Source of the DNA: Streptomyces sp. NRRL B-1347
GTDB lineage: Bacteria > Actinomycetota > Actinomycetes > Streptomycetales > Streptomycetaceae
Assembly: GCF_000720325.1 (NCBI RefSeq)
Contig: NZ_JOJM01000035.1
Span: 1 to 64,000 of the forward strand
Direction of reading: 5' to 3'
DNA length: 64,000 nucleotides
Below are positions 1-8,648 of this stretch, piece after piece. The position numbers were made by a program, and so were the translations under genes. Numbering within the stretch: position 1 is the stretch's first letter; every line of letters starts with the position of its first letter. Under the pieces are notes generated by a model. The model worked only from the letters and a program-made list of their open reading frames with translations. It made no database searches and was not told the origin of the DNA.

Positions 1-1757
1 GTACTTGCAGCAGTACCGGGGCGAGCACAACATCCGCTCGACCTGGCAGGCCCGCGAGCGCATCGTCGTCGGCCTCACCGGCGGCCCCGAGGGCCGCACG
101 CTCATCCGGCGCGCCTCCCGCATGGCCGCCAAGGGCTCGGGCAGCGAGATCCTCGCCGTCTACATCGCCCGCAGCGACGGCCTGACCGCGGCCTCTCCCA
201 AGGAACTCGCCGTCCAGCGCACCCTGGTCGAAGACCTGGGAGGAACGTTCCACCACGTCATCGGCGACGACATCCCCGCCGCACTGCTCGACTTCGCCCG
301 CGGCGTCAACGCCACCCAGATCGTCCTCGGCTCCTCGCGCCGCAAGGCCTGGCAGTACGTGTTCGGGCCCGGCGTCGGCGCCACCGTGGCCCGTGACTCC
401 GGGCCCGACCTGGACGTCCACATCGTCACGCACAGCGAGGTCGCCAAGGGGCGCGGCCTTCCCGTGGCGCGCGGCGCCCGGCTCGGCCGCTCCCGCATCA
501 TCTGGGGCTGGCTCGCCGGCGTCGTGGGGCCCGCGCTGCTCACCCTGCTCCTGACGCACGTCGACGCCGACCTCGGCCTCGCCAACGACATGCTGCTGTT
601 CCTGACCCTGACGGTCGCGGCGGCCCTGCTCGGCGGCATGCTCCCGGCCCTCGCCTCCGCGGCGTTCGGCTCCCTGCTGCTCAACTACTTCTTCGCGCCG
701 CCGCTGCACCAGTGGACGATCTCCGACGCCAAGAACATCGTCGCCATCTGCGTCTTCGTGTCCGTCGCGGTGTCCGTGGCGTCCGTGGTCGACCTGGCCG
801 CCCGGCGCACCCACCAGGCCGCGCGGCTGCGTGCCGAGTCGGAGATCCTCTCCCACCTCGCGGGCAGCGTCCTGCGCGGCGAGAACAGCCTCGAATCGCT
901 TCTGGAGACCATGCGGGAGACCTTCGGCATGGAGGCCGTGGCCCTCCTGGAGCGCGCGAGCGACACGGCGCCCTGGACCCGCGCGGGCAGCGTCGGCACC
1001 GGCGCGCACGTGGGCCGCCCCGAGGACGCCGACGTGGACGTCCCCGTCGGCGACCACATGGCGCTCGCCCTGTCGGGCCGCGTGCTGCCCGCAGAGGACC
1101 GGCGCGTGCTCGCCGCGTTCGCGGCGCAGGCCGCCGTCGTCCTGGACCGGCAGCGCCTGCAGTCCGAGGCCGACCAGGCGCGCACCCTCGCCGAGGGCAA
1201 CCGCATCCGCACACCACCTCGTCGGCAACCTCCTGGACATGTCCCGCCTCCAGACCGGCACCGTCGCCCCGCTGATCCGCGAGATCGACCTCGACGAGGT
1301 GGTGCCGATGGCACTCGGCGGCGTACCGGACGGCAGCGTGGACCTGGACGTGCCCGAGGCCCTGCCGATGGTCGCCGTCGACAAGGGCCTCCTGGAGCGC
1401 GCCGTCGCCAACGTCGTGGAGAACGCCGTCAAGTACGCGCCCGAGGACGCGCCGGTCCTGGTGTCGGCGAGCGCCCTGGGGGACCAGGTGCAGCTGCGTG
1501 TCGTGGACCGCGGCCCCGGCGTCCCCGATGACGCCAAGGAGCGCATCTTCGAGCCGTTCCAGCGCTACGGTGACGCTCCACGCGGCAGTGGCGTGGGCCT
1601 CGGCCTCGCCGTCGCCCGCGGCTTCGTGGAATCCATGGGGGGCACCCTCAACGCCGAGGACACCCCGGGCGGCGGTCTCACGATGGTGCTGACACTGAAG
1701 GTGGCGGGCGGCCGGCCGCCCGTCGTGCCCGACCTCTCCGCCCAGATGACCTCGTGA
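1..1757 (+). pseudogene. kdpD: Sensor histidine kinase KdpD, 5'-truncated by the window and frameshifted
   Basis: KdpD senses K+ limitation at the membrane and phosphorylates KdpE. The frame is open at the window edge, so the N-terminal KdpD domain lies outside. Visible in order: a universal-stress-like domain (GLTGGPEG, VLGSSRR), four membrane segments with the NYFF(A)PP loop (about 520-800), and a GAF-like part up to GNRIR near 1210. The frame then breaks. The continuation (HHLVGNLLDMSR, then the HATPase with VVENAVKYAP, DRGPGVP and GVGLGLAVA) is in another frame and ends at 1757. The H-box segment usually found between GNRIR and the HLVGNLLDMSRLQ helix, with SHDLRTPL, is absent, so roughly 45-50 residues including the phospho-acceptor His are gone. 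This is not a one-base error but an out-of-frame deletion or an assembly collapse. kdpE follows downstream. Confidence 0.88.
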
Positions 1758-1831
1758 CCGCCACCGCAAGCCGCGCACGTGGCACAACCAGCCGCGCGAG
1801 CGGCGCTGACAAGCCCGAAAGGCAGGTAGGA

Positions 1832-2515
1832 ATGACCCGGGTGCTCGTGGTCGACGACGAGCCGCAGATCGTACGCGCCCTCGTGATCAACCTGAAGGCG
1901 CGCAAGTACGACGTGGACGCGGCACCGGACGGCGCGACCGCCCTCCAGCTCGCCGCCGCCCGCCACCCCGACGTGATCGTGCTCGACCTCGGTCTGCCCG
2001 ACATGGACGGGGTGGAGGTGATCAAGGGGCTGCGCGGCTGGACGCGGGTGCCGATCCTGGTGCTCTCCGCCCGGCACAGCTCGGACGAGAAGGTCGAGGC
2101 CCTCGACGCGGGCGCCGACGACTACGTGACCAAGCCCTTCGGCATGGACGAGCTCCTCGCCCGGCTGCGCGCCGCCGTGCGCCGTGCCGAGCCCACCGGG
2201 GCCGGTGAGGACGACGTCACGATCGAGACCGAGGACTTCACGGTCGACCTGGCCGCGAAGAAGGTCAACCGGGGCGGGCGCGACGTGCGCCTGACGCCCA
2301 CCGAGTGGCACCTCCTGGAGGTCCTCGTGCGCAACGCGGGGCGCCTGGTCAGCCAGAAACAGCTCCTCCAGGAGGTGTGGGGGCCCTCGTACGGCACGGA
2401 GACGAACTACCTGCGGGTCTACATGGCCCAGCTGCGGCGCAAGCTGGAGGCGGATCCCGCGCACCCCCAGCACTTCATCACGGAGCCGGGGATGGGCTAC
2501 CGCTTCGAGCGGTGA
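1832..2515 (+). CDS. kdpE: KdpE, OmpR-type response regulator (227 aa)
   Basis: This is the DNA-binding partner of KdpD and is expected to activate the high-affinity kdpFABC K+ pump. The receiver domain starts RVLVVDDEPQ, the phospho-Asp is in VIVLDLGLPDMDG, and the conserved Lys is in DDYVTKPFG. The C-terminal half is an OmpR/PhoB winged helix (LTPTEWHLLEVLV ... GTETNYLRVYMAQLRRKL). The start at 1832 is chosen over the longer frame because AGGTAGGA precedes it and the receiver domain begins at once. It lies 74 bases after kdpD and is probably cotranscribed. It is intact, although its cognate kinase appears inactivated, so it may depend on another phosphodonor or be silent. Confidence 0.95.
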   Translation: MTRVLVVDDEPQIVRALVINLKARKYDVDAAPDGATALQLAAARHPDVIVLDLGLPDMDGVEVIKGLRGWTRVPILVLSARHSSDEKVEALDAGADDYVTKPFGMDELLARLRAAVRRAEPTGAGEDDVTIETEDFTVDLAAKKVNRGGRDVRLTPTEWHLLEVLVRNAGRLVSQKQLLQEVWGPSYGTETNYLRVYMAQLRRKLEADPAHPQHFITEPGMGYRFER

Positions 2516-2531
2516 CCTTCCCCCCGGGGTC

Positions 2532-2553
2532 GCGCGGCCCGCACGGGCCGCGC
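2532..2553 (+). terminator. Hairpin after kdpE
   Basis: There is a perfect 9-bp stem (GCGCGGCCC with GGGCCGCGC) and a 4-base loop, starting 16 bases after the kdpE stop. No T-run follows, which is usual for Streptomyces terminators. Confidence 0.6.
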
Positions 2554-2597
2554 ACCGGCGTTGCGGCGGTGTCGGGGCACACCGGTAGGCTCGGGGT

Positions 2598-2996
2598 ATG
2601 AGTGCTGTTCCTGGACCCGACAAGCCCGCCGGCCGCTTCCGGCGCATGCTCGACCGGCTGTCGTCCTCCCAGCAGGACTTGGACTCCCAGGAACTGCGCG
2701 AGGACGCCGAGACAGCCGGCTGCACCCGCATCGGCGACTGCCACGACCGCCAGATAGTGACGGTTACTGGTACGTTGCGCACGGTCACCCTGCGGCCACG
2801 GGCCGGTGTGCCCGCCCTGGAGGCGGAGCTGTTCGACGGCTCCGCCGCGGTGGACGTGGTCTGGCTCGGCAGGCGTTCCATCGTCGGCATCGAGCCGGGC
2901 CGCCGTCTGATCGCCTCGGGGCGGATATCCATAGACCGCGGCCGCAGAGTCCTCTTCAACCCCAAGTACGAACTCAGACCGCTCGGACGGGAGTAG
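2598..2996 (+). CDS. OB-fold nucleic-acid-binding protein (132 aa)
   Basis: This is a small single-domain protein. After a charged N-terminal 40 residues comes a beta-rich OB-fold (VTVTGTLRTVTLRP ... ALEAELFDGSAAVDVVWLGRRSIVGIEPGRRLIASGRIS), ending in RVLFNPKYEL. Orthologues are, to my knowledge, found beside the DUF3159 and TrkA genes in other actinobacteria. Nucleic-acid binding is inferred from the fold; no substrate is known. It starts at ATG 2598 and ends three bases before the next gene, so the two form an operon. Confidence 0.88.
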   Translation: MSAVPGPDKPAGRFRRMLDRLSSSQQDLDSQELREDAETAGCTRIGDCHDRQIVTVTGTLRTVTLRPRAGVPALEAELFDGSAAVDVVWLGRRSIVGIEPGRRLIASGRISIDRGRRVLFNPKYELRPLGRE

Positions 2997-2999
2997 CCG

Positions 3000-3737
3000 G
3001 TGACGTCAGTCGACAAGCCGACGGACCAGGCCGTGGGGGAGCACCCCGAAGCCCCTGACGGCACCGACACCAGGGCTCTGACGCAGGCCGCGCTCTTCGA
3101 CGCCTTCGGCGGCATCCGCGGCACGGTCGAGACGATGGTTCCGGGCCTGCTGTTCGTGCTGATCTACACGATCACCAAGGACCTGCACAGCTCGGCGATC
3201 GCCGCGCTCGGTGTCGCGCTGCTCCTGGTCGTGGTCCGGCTGGTCCGCCGCGACACGGTCAAGCACGCCTTCAGCGGCGTCTTCGGCGTCGCGTTCGGTG
3301 TGGCCTTCGCCATGTTCACGGGCAACGCCAAGGACTTCTACCTGCCCGGGATGATCTACGGCACCGGCCTCGGCGCCGCCTTCTTCCTCTCCGCGCTGGT
3401 GGGCTACCCGCTGCTCGGGCTGCTCCTCGGCCCGGTGTTCCGCGAGAACCTCTCCTGGCGCACCCGCAACCCCGGCCGCAAGAAGGCGTACACCAAGGCC
3501 AGCCTCGCCTGGGGCCTGATCTTCCTCGCGAAGTACGCGATCCTCTTCCCGCTGTACTGGTGGGGGGACACCGAGCAGCTCGGCTGGGTCCTGATCGCCC
3601 TGAAGCTGCCGCCGATGGTCCTCGCCGTGTACTTCACCTGGATCTTCCTGGCGAAGGCCCCGCCGCCCATTGATGTTTTTGCGGAGATGGAAGCCGAGGA
3701 GCGGGCCGAGGCCGAGCGCAAGGCAGCCGGAGCGTAA
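3000..3737 (+). CDS. DUF3159 family membrane protein (245 aa)
   Basis: This integral membrane protein has a hydrophilic N-terminus, several hydrophobic segments (MVPGLLFVLIYTIT, IAALGVALLLVVVRLV, FGVAFGVAFAMF, TGLGAAFFLSALVGYPLLGLLLG, LIFLAKYAILFPLYWW, LKLPPMVLAVYFTWIFL) and an acidic coiled-coil tail rich in Glu and Ala. The family is restricted to actinobacteria and has no assigned function. It starts at GTG 3000 and follows the OB-fold gene. A strong hairpin at 3804-3849 separates it from the converging trkA pair. Confidence 0.85.
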   Translation: MTSVDKPTDQAVGEHPEAPDGTDTRALTQAALFDAFGGIRGTVETMVPGLLFVLIYTITKDLHSSAIAALGVALLLVVVRLVRRDTVKHAFSGVFGVAFGVAFAMFTGNAKDFYLPGMIYGTGLGAAFFLSALVGYPLLGLLLGPVFRENLSWRTRNPGRKKAYTKASLAWGLIFLAKYAILFPLYWWGDTEQLGWVLIALKLPPMVLAVYFTWIFLAKAPPPIDVFAEMEAEERAEAERKAAGA

Positions 3738-3760
3738 GCCGCCGGTCGTCTGCCAGTCCG

Positions 3761-3800
3761 TCGTGGCTGGTCGCGCAGTTCCCCGCGCCCCTTACGGGGC
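3761..3800 (+). repeat. Dispersed Streptomyces intergenic motif
   Basis: The segment reads GGTCGCGCAGTTCCCCGCGC followed by CCCTTACGGGG. From memory, this short motif occurs many times in intergenic regions of Streptomyces genomes. Only one copy was noticed here. Its function is unknown. Confidence 0.5.
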
Positions 3801-3803
3801 CGG

Positions 3804-3849
3804 ACGCAGGTGGGGGCGCCCGGAAGATTCCGGGCGCCCCCACCTGCGT
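3804..3849. terminator. Strong bidirectional hairpin terminator
   Basis: Two perfectly complementary 22-base arms (3804-3825 and 3828-3849) flank a GA centre. The hairpin sits between the converging DUF3159 gene and trkA, so it probably terminates both transcripts. Confidence 0.85.
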
Positions 3850-3865
3850 ACAAAGCCCTACGGCT

Positions 3866-4528
3866 CTAGTTGCGCGCCGAGAGCAGGTCCTCCAGCTGCT
3901 CCTCCCGTGCCTGCGCGGCCACGAAGAGGAGCTCGTCACCCGCTTCCAGCGAGTCGTCCGGGGTCGGCGTGAGGACGCGCGTGCCCCGGATGATGGTGAC
4001 CAGCGAGGTGTCCTCGGGCCACTGGACGTCGCCGACCCGGGTGCCCGCGAGGGCGGACTCCGGCGGCAGCGTCAGCTCGACCAGGTTGGCGTCGCCGTGG
4101 CTGAAGCGCAGCAGGCGCACCAGGTCGCCGACGCTCACCGCCTCCTCGACGAGCGCGGACATCAGGCGCGGCGTGGACACCGCGACGTCGACGCCCCAGG
4201 ACTCGTTGAAGAGCCACTCGTTCTTCGGGTTGTTGACGCGGGCGACGACGCGCGGGACGCCGTACTCGGTCTTGGCGAGGAGCGAGACGACCAGGTTCAC
4301 CTTGTCGTCGCCCGTCGCGGCGATGACCACGTTGCAGCGCTGGAGCGCCGCCTCGTCCAGGGAGGTGATCTCGCAGGCGTCGGCGAGCAGCCACTCCGCC
4401 TGCGGGACGCGCTCGACGGAGATGGCCGTCGGCGCCTTGTCGACGAGCAGCACCTCGTGCCCGTTCTCCAGAAGCTCACCGGCGATGGAACGGCCCACCG
4501 CGCCGGCTCCGGCAATGGCGACCCTCAT
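3866..4528 (-). CDS. TrkA-family K+ uptake regulator, second subunit (220 aa)
   Basis: This is a cytosolic RCK protein controlling a Trk/Ktr-type K+ channel. Its Rossmann domain (RCK_N) opens with VAIAGAGAVG, and DKAP at the end of beta-2 suggests NAD(H) binding. The C-terminal TrkA_C domain contains LTLPPESALAGTRVGDVQ ... LEAGDELLFVAA. The ATG at 4528 overlaps the stop of the upstream trkA-like gene by one base (TGATG), which implies translational coupling. Mycobacteria have a matching tandem pair (CeoB/CeoC) beside the same neighbours. No channel-subunit gene is in the window. Confidence 0.93.
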   Translation of the reverse strand: MRVAIAGAGAVGRSIAGELLENGHEVLLVDKAPTAISVERVPQAEWLLADACEITSLDEAALQRCNVVIAATGDDKVNLVVSLLAKTEYGVPRVVARVNNPKNEWLFNESWGVDVAVSTPRLMSALVEEAVSVGDLVRLLRFSHGDANLVELTLPPESALAGTRVGDVQWPEDTSLVTIIRGTRVLTPTPDDSLEAGDELLFVAAQAREEQLEDLLSARN

Positions 4529-5196
4529 CAGTGACCGCCTTCCTCGGGGCCTTCGGCGAACGCCGCCTCGACCTTCTCGACCTCGTCGGTGCGCATCATC
4601 ACGTGCACCAGGTCGCCCTCCTGCAGGACCGTCTGCGAGGTCGGCAGGACCGCCTCGCCGAGCCGGGTGAGGAAGGCGACGCGGACGCCGGTCTCCTCCT
4701 GCAGACGGCTGATCTTGTGCCCGATCCAGGAGGCCGAGGCGTGCACCTCGGCGAGCTGGACGCCCCCGGTGGGGTCGCGCCACAGCGGCTCCGCGCCCGA
4801 GGGCAGCAGCCGCCGCAGCATCTGGTCGGCGGTCCAGCGGACCGTGGCGACCGTGGGGATGCCCAGGCGCTGGTAGACCTCCGCGCGGCGGGGGTCGTAG
4901 ATGCGGGCCGCGACGTTCTCGATGCCGAACATCTCGCGGGCCACGCGGGCCGCGATGATGTTCGAGTTGTCGCCGCTGGAGACGGCGGCGAAGGCGCCCG
5001 CGTCCTCGATGCCGGCCTCGCGCAGGGTGTCCTGGTCGAAGCCGACGCCGGTCACGCGACGGCCGCCGAAGCCGGAGCCCAGACGGCGGAATGCGGTGGG
5101 GTCCTGGTCGACCACGGCGACCGTGTGCCCCTGCTGTTCCAGGGTCTGCGCGAGAGCGGAACCGACTCTCCCGCAGCCCATGATGACGATGTGCAC
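4528..5196 (-). CDS. TrkA-family K+ uptake regulator, first subunit (222 aa)
   Basis: This is the first gene of the TrkA pair. The RCK_N domain starts MHIVIMGCGRVGSALA, with the glycine-rich nucleotide loop and VVDQDP at the beta-2 end. The C-terminal RCK_C-like half includes VQLAEVHASASWIG ... LQEGDLVHVMMRTDEV. The two subunits are only distantly similar, which suggests a hetero-oligomeric ring. The upstream 226 bases (5197-5422) contain no further gene and presumably hold the promoter. Confidence 0.93.
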   Translation of the reverse strand: MHIVIMGCGRVGSALAQTLEQQGHTVAVVDQDPTAFRRLGSGFGGRRVTGVGFDQDTLREAGIEDAGAFAAVSSGDNSNIIAARVAREMFGIENVAARIYDPRRAEVYQRLGIPTVATVRWTADQMLRRLLPSGAEPLWRDPTGGVQLAEVHASASWIGHKISRLQEETGVRVAFLTRLGEAVLPTSQTVLQEGDLVHVMMRTDEVEKVEAAFAEGPEEGGH

Positions 5197-5422
5197 GTCG
5201 CTACCCCGCGCTCCTCACGGCCCACTTGACCTGCGTAAATGCCCTACTCATGACTCTCTTTCGGCGCGCGCCCGCGCGGCGTGGCGGCGCATCCCGCCCA
5301 GCGGCTCGCGGTGCGGGGCGCTCTCGGCCGGCCCGGTGTGTCCGGGGGCGTTTGCAGAGTCCACGGTAACGGCTTTCGTACGCGGGTCGGAGCCCGAGTG
5401 CGCGCGCCCTCGTCCCCGGCCG

Positions 5423-5662
5423 CTAGTCGACGGAGCGCAGCATGCTCTCCATGGACTTGACCCGCACGTTCAGCTCGGTGAGCTGGATGCGTACGGCGTC
5501 GGACTCGGACCGGGCGGTGTCGACGGCCCGGCGGTAGGACTCCATCGCCGCCGCGTACTCGCGGTCGCGCTCGCGGCTGCGCTGCGTCTGGAAGTAGGCC
5601 ACGGCGACGATCGCACCGGCAAGTATCAGGAAGAAGGCGATCGGGATGATCGCGTCGCTCAT
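5423..5662 (-). CDS. Small single-pass membrane protein with coiled coil (79 aa)
   Basis: An N-terminal transmembrane helix (IIPIAFFLILAGAIVAVAYF, residues about 5-24) is followed by a charged coiled-coil helix (RERDREYAAAMESYRRAVDTARSES and onward). The topology is probably N-out with the helix in the cytoplasm. It overlaps the stop of the ArsR-type regulator gene by four bases (ATGA), so the two are cotranscribed and likely act together. I do not recognise a named family. Confidence 0.82.
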   Translation of the reverse strand: MSDAIIPIAFFLILAGAIVAVAYFQTQRSRERDREYAAAMESYRRAVDTARSESDAVRIQLTELNVRVKSMESMLRSVD

Positions 5663-5994
5663 TGGGGCGTCCCCTCGGTCGAATGCTGTCCGGCCTCGCT
5701 CGCCCCGTCCTGCTGGGCAGCAGCCAGAATCGTATCCACGTTCAACCGCACGTCAAACGGCGCGAGTTCGAAGTACTTGAGCGCCTTGCCGTCGTCGGAG
5801 AGCTCCAGCCTGCCCAGCACGAGGTCCGCCTTCTCCAGGCGCTCCAGGTGCATGTAGAGCAGGGGCCGGGAGACGCCGAGGCGCCGGGCCAGTTCGCTGA
5901 CGTACATGGGGCCCGCGGCGAGCTCCTTGATGATCCGGATGCGCTGCGCGTGGCCCACCGCCGAGAGGAAGGCAAGCAGCTCCTCGCTGTTCAT
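5659..5994 (-). CDS. ArsR-type winged-helix transcriptional regulator (111 aa)
   Basis: The protein is one winged HTH domain: FLSAVGHAQRIRIIKELAAG, then the recognition helix YVSELARRLGVSRPLLYMHLERLEKADLV, then a wing with DDGKALKYFEL. No metal-binding Cys pair is visible, so the signal is not a classical ArsR metal. The ATG at 5994 is preferred over an upstream in-frame start because AGAGGCGG sits just upstream and the domain begins there. The gene is divergent from an MMPL exporter across a palindrome-rich 200-bp spacer, which suggests it controls that exporter and itself. Confidence 0.88.
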   Translation of the reverse strand: MNSEELLAFLSAVGHAQRIRIIKELAAGPMYVSELARRLGVSRPLLYMHLERLEKADLVLGRLELSDDGKALKYFELAPFDVRLNVDTILAAAQQDGASEAGQHSTEGTPQ

Positions 5995-6088
5995 GGCCCG
6001 CCTCTGTGCCGTCCCGATACCTGTCAGCCAAGGCTTACGCACGCCGTGAAGCACTGTCAAACCCTCCGTCCGCCCGGAGTTTCCACTC

Positions 6089-6166
6089 TCAACTGACAGT
6101 TGACGCACTCATCCTTCACCTGTCAGTCTGCGCTTACACATCACGTGTAAGTCAGTTCTTACACAT
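6089..6166. promoter_or_regulatory. Divergent operator region between ArsR-type regulator and MMPL exporter
   Basis: A perfect palindrome with 7-base arms lies at 6089-6103 (TCAACTG A CAGTTGA). A second inverted repeat lies at 6133-6151 (CTTACAC, 5-base spacer, GTGTAAG). CTTACACAT recurs as a direct repeat at 6158-6166, only 30 bases before the exporter start. The spacing suits repression by the adjacent winged-helix regulator; this is inference. Confidence 0.6.
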
Positions 6167-6195
6167 GAAGCAACGGCTACTCATGGGGGTCGGAG

Positions 6196-8472
6196 ATGGG
6201 AACACGAGGGTCCGGCGGGCCGGGCGCGGACAGGCGGTCGCTGACCGTGCGGGTGGCCCGCTGGAGTGCGCTGCACCCGTGGCGGGCGATCGTCGGCTGG
6301 TTCGTCTTCGTGGCGCTGTGCCTCGTCGCGGGCAGCGCGGCCGGGATGAACAGCGCGACCTCGGCGGACTTCCGGGTCGGCGAGGCCGGGCGCGCCGAGG
6401 CCATGGCCTCCGAGGGCGACCTGCAGATCAAGTCGCTGGAGCAGATCCTGATCAGCGGCCGGGGCGGAAAGCTCGACGAGGCCGCGGCGGACGCCGCCGT
6501 GCGGGACGTCACCCGGCGGATGAAGGCGCTCCCCGAGGTCGACGAGGTGAGCGCGCCCGTCCGCTCCAAGGACGGCGAGGCCATCCGCGTACCCGTGACG
6601 CTCAACGGCCCCGAGCAGGAGGCCAGGGAGATCGTCGTCCCGCTCCAGGAGCTGACCGAGAAGATCAAGAAGGCCCACCCGGACGTGGTGGTCGAGGAGA
6701 CCGGCGCCGCGTCCGTGAGCAAGGGCGTCGACGACCAGCGCGACGAGGACCTCGCGTTCTCCGAGGCGATCACGCTGCCCATCACGCTGATCACGCTGGC
6801 CCTGGTGTTCGGCTCGCTGCTGATGGTCGGCGTACCGCTGCTGCTCGCCGTCACCTCGATCGCGGCGACCATGGGCCTGGCGATGCTGGCCTCGCACCTG
6901 CTGCCCGACACCGGCGTCGGGCTCAGCATGATCCTGCTCATCGGCATGGCCGTCGGCGTCGACTACACGCTCTTCTACCTCAAGCGCGAGCGCGAGGAGC
7001 GGGCCCGGGCGGGCGGCAGGCTCTCGTCCGAGGCGCTCGTCGAGGCCGCCGCCGCGACGGCGGGCCGCGCGATCGTGGTCTCCGGGCTCGCCGTCATCGT
7101 CTCCACAGCCGCCCTGTTCCTGGCCGACGACGTCATCTTCGACTCCCTCGCCACCGGCACCATCCTGGTCGTGGCGGTCGCGGTGGCCAGCTCGGTCACC
7201 GTGCTTCCCGCGCTCCTGGTCAAGCTGGGGCAGCGGGCCGAGCGCCGGGCGGCCAGGCGCCGGGCCAAGGGCAAGACCGTCAAGCTGCACGAGGACAAGA
7301 AGCCGGGCCGGTTCTGGAACGCCCTGCTCGCGCCCGCCCGCAAGCGCCCCGCGCTCACCCTGGGCCTCGCGGTCCTGGCCCTGGTCGGCCTGTCGCTTCC
7401 CGCCCTCGACCTGAAGCTGAAGGACCCGGCCCGGGACAGCTTCTCCCGCGAGATCCCGGCGATGCAGGGCTACGACCGGCTGCTCGCCTCCTTCCCCGAC
7501 GTGCGCCTCCGCTTCCAGGTCGTGGCCCGCTCCGCGCCCGAGCGGTCGGACGACGTCGTCCGCGCCCTGCGCGCCCTGGACCGCGAGGCCGCGGCCGACC
7601 CGCTCTTCGCCGCCCACGACACGCCGCAGATCAGGACCTCCAAGGACGGCCGCATCAGCACCCTGGACCTCGGCGCCCGGCACGCCACGTACTCCGACGA
7701 GGCCGTGCGGACCCTGGACCACCTCCGCGACGACTACCTGCCCGCCACCGTCGGCAGACTGAACGGTGTCGAGACGGCCGTCAGCGGCGACGTGCCCCGC
7801 GGCGTCGACTACGTGGCCCACCAGAACGAGAAGCTGCCACTGGTCCTCGGCGCGCTGCTCCTGCTGACGTTCGCGATGACCGTGTACGCCTTCCGGTCCG
7901 TCGTGCTCGGCCTGCTCGGCATCGTGCTGAACCTGCTGTCCGCCGCGTCCGCGCTCGGGCTGCTCGTCCTCGTCTTCCAGGGCGAGTGGGCGGAGGGCCT
8001 GCTGTCGTTCGAGTCGCTGCACGGCATCTCCTCGCGCGTGCCGCTGTTCCTCTTCGTGATCCTCTTCGGGCTCTCGATGGACTACCAGGTGTTCGTGGTC
8101 AGCCGGATCCGCGAGGCGGCGCTCAACGGGGTGCCGACGCGCAAGGCCGTCATCGACGGCATCGCGTCCTCGGCGAAGGTCGTCACCAGCGCGGCGATCG
8201 TCATGGTCACCGTCTTCGCCAGCTTCGTGATGCTGCACATCCTGGAGATGAAGCAGATGGGCTTCGTGCTCGCGGTGGCCGTCCTGGTCGACGCCTTCGT
8301 GATCCGCGTCATGATCCTGCCCGCGGCGCTCCTGCTGCTCGGCCGCGCCACGTGGTGGCCCTCGAAGGCGGTGCGGCGCGCCGAGGAGCGACTGACCCGC
8401 GGATACACGGCGCCGCCGAATTCGGGCACGGAGCCGCAGGTCACCGGGGTCGGGACGCTGTCGGGACGGTGA
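6196..8472 (+). CDS. MMPL/RND-family membrane transporter (758 aa)
   Basis: This is a proton-driven RND-type exporter of the MMPL group, which moves lipids or hydrophobic compounds. It shows the duplicated layout: TM1 (residues about 29-48), a periplasmic loop with DEVSAPVRS, TM2-6 (ITLITLALVFGSLLMVGVPLLL ... LIGMAVGVDYTLFYLKRERE), a linker, TM7, a second large loop, then TM8-12 (FVILFGLSMDYQVFVVSRIREA). The Asp-Tyr pairs in VGVDYTLF and LSMDYQVF are the typical proton-relay positions. GGAG lies just before ATG 6196. It is divergent from the ArsR-type regulator and followed by a hairpin. The substrate is unknown. Confidence 0.94.
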   Translation: MGTRGSGGPGADRRSLTVRVARWSALHPWRAIVGWFVFVALCLVAGSAAGMNSATSADFRVGEAGRAEAMASEGDLQIKSLEQILISGRGGKLDEAAADAAVRDVTRRMKALPEVDEVSAPVRSKDGEAIRVPVTLNGPEQEAREIVVPLQELTEKIKKAHPDVVVEETGAASVSKGVDDQRDEDLAFSEAITLPITLITLALVFGSLLMVGVPLLLAVTSIAATMGLAMLASHLLPDTGVGLSMILLIGMAVGVDYTLFYLKREREERARAGGRLSSEALVEAAAATAGRAIVVSGLAVIVSTAALFLADDVIFDSLATGTILVVAVAVASSVTVLPALLVKLGQRAERRAARRRAKGKTVKLHEDKKPGRFWNALLAPARKRPALTLGLAVLALVGLSLPALDLKLKDPARDSFSREIPAMQGYDRLLASFPDVRLRFQVVARSAPERSDDVVRALRALDREAAADPLFAAHDTPQIRTSKDGRISTLDLGARHATYSDEAVRTLDHLRDDYLPATVGRLNGVETAVSGDVPRGVDYVAHQNEKLPLVLGALLLLTFAMTVYAFRSVVLGLLGIVLNLLSAASALGLLVLVFQGEWAEGLLSFESLHGISSRVPLFLFVILFGLSMDYQVFVVSRIREAALNGVPTRKAVIDGIASSAKVVTSAAIVMVTVFASFVMLHILEMKQMGFVLAVAVLVDAFVIRVMILPAALLLLGRATWWPSKAVRRAEERLTRGYTAPPNSGTEPQVTGVGTLSGR

Positions 8473-8515
8473 CCGGCCGCGCGCGGCGCGCACCCGGGAC
8501 GGACGCGGGCGGCGC

Positions 8516-8537
8516 GGCCGGTGCACTGGCACCGGCC
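8516..8537 (+). terminator. Hairpin after MMPL gene
   Basis: A perfect 9-bp stem (GGCCGGTGC with GCACCGGCC) and an ACTG loop start 43 bases after the exporter stop. Confidence 0.6.
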
Positions 8538-8648
8538 GGGCCGCCCGCCCGTCGCTTGAACATCTCTTTAACCTTTTCGCCAGGAGCTCTTGACAAGTCC
8601 GGGGTACTGGGTGGGCGACACGCTGACGGAGCGCTTACGATCCTCTGC

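Noticed and set aside
6181..8532. 783-residue reverse-strand open frame
   Set aside because: It lies wholly antisense to the MMPL gene, has the low-complexity Asp/His/Arg-rich composition of a GC-rich shadow, and shows no domain.
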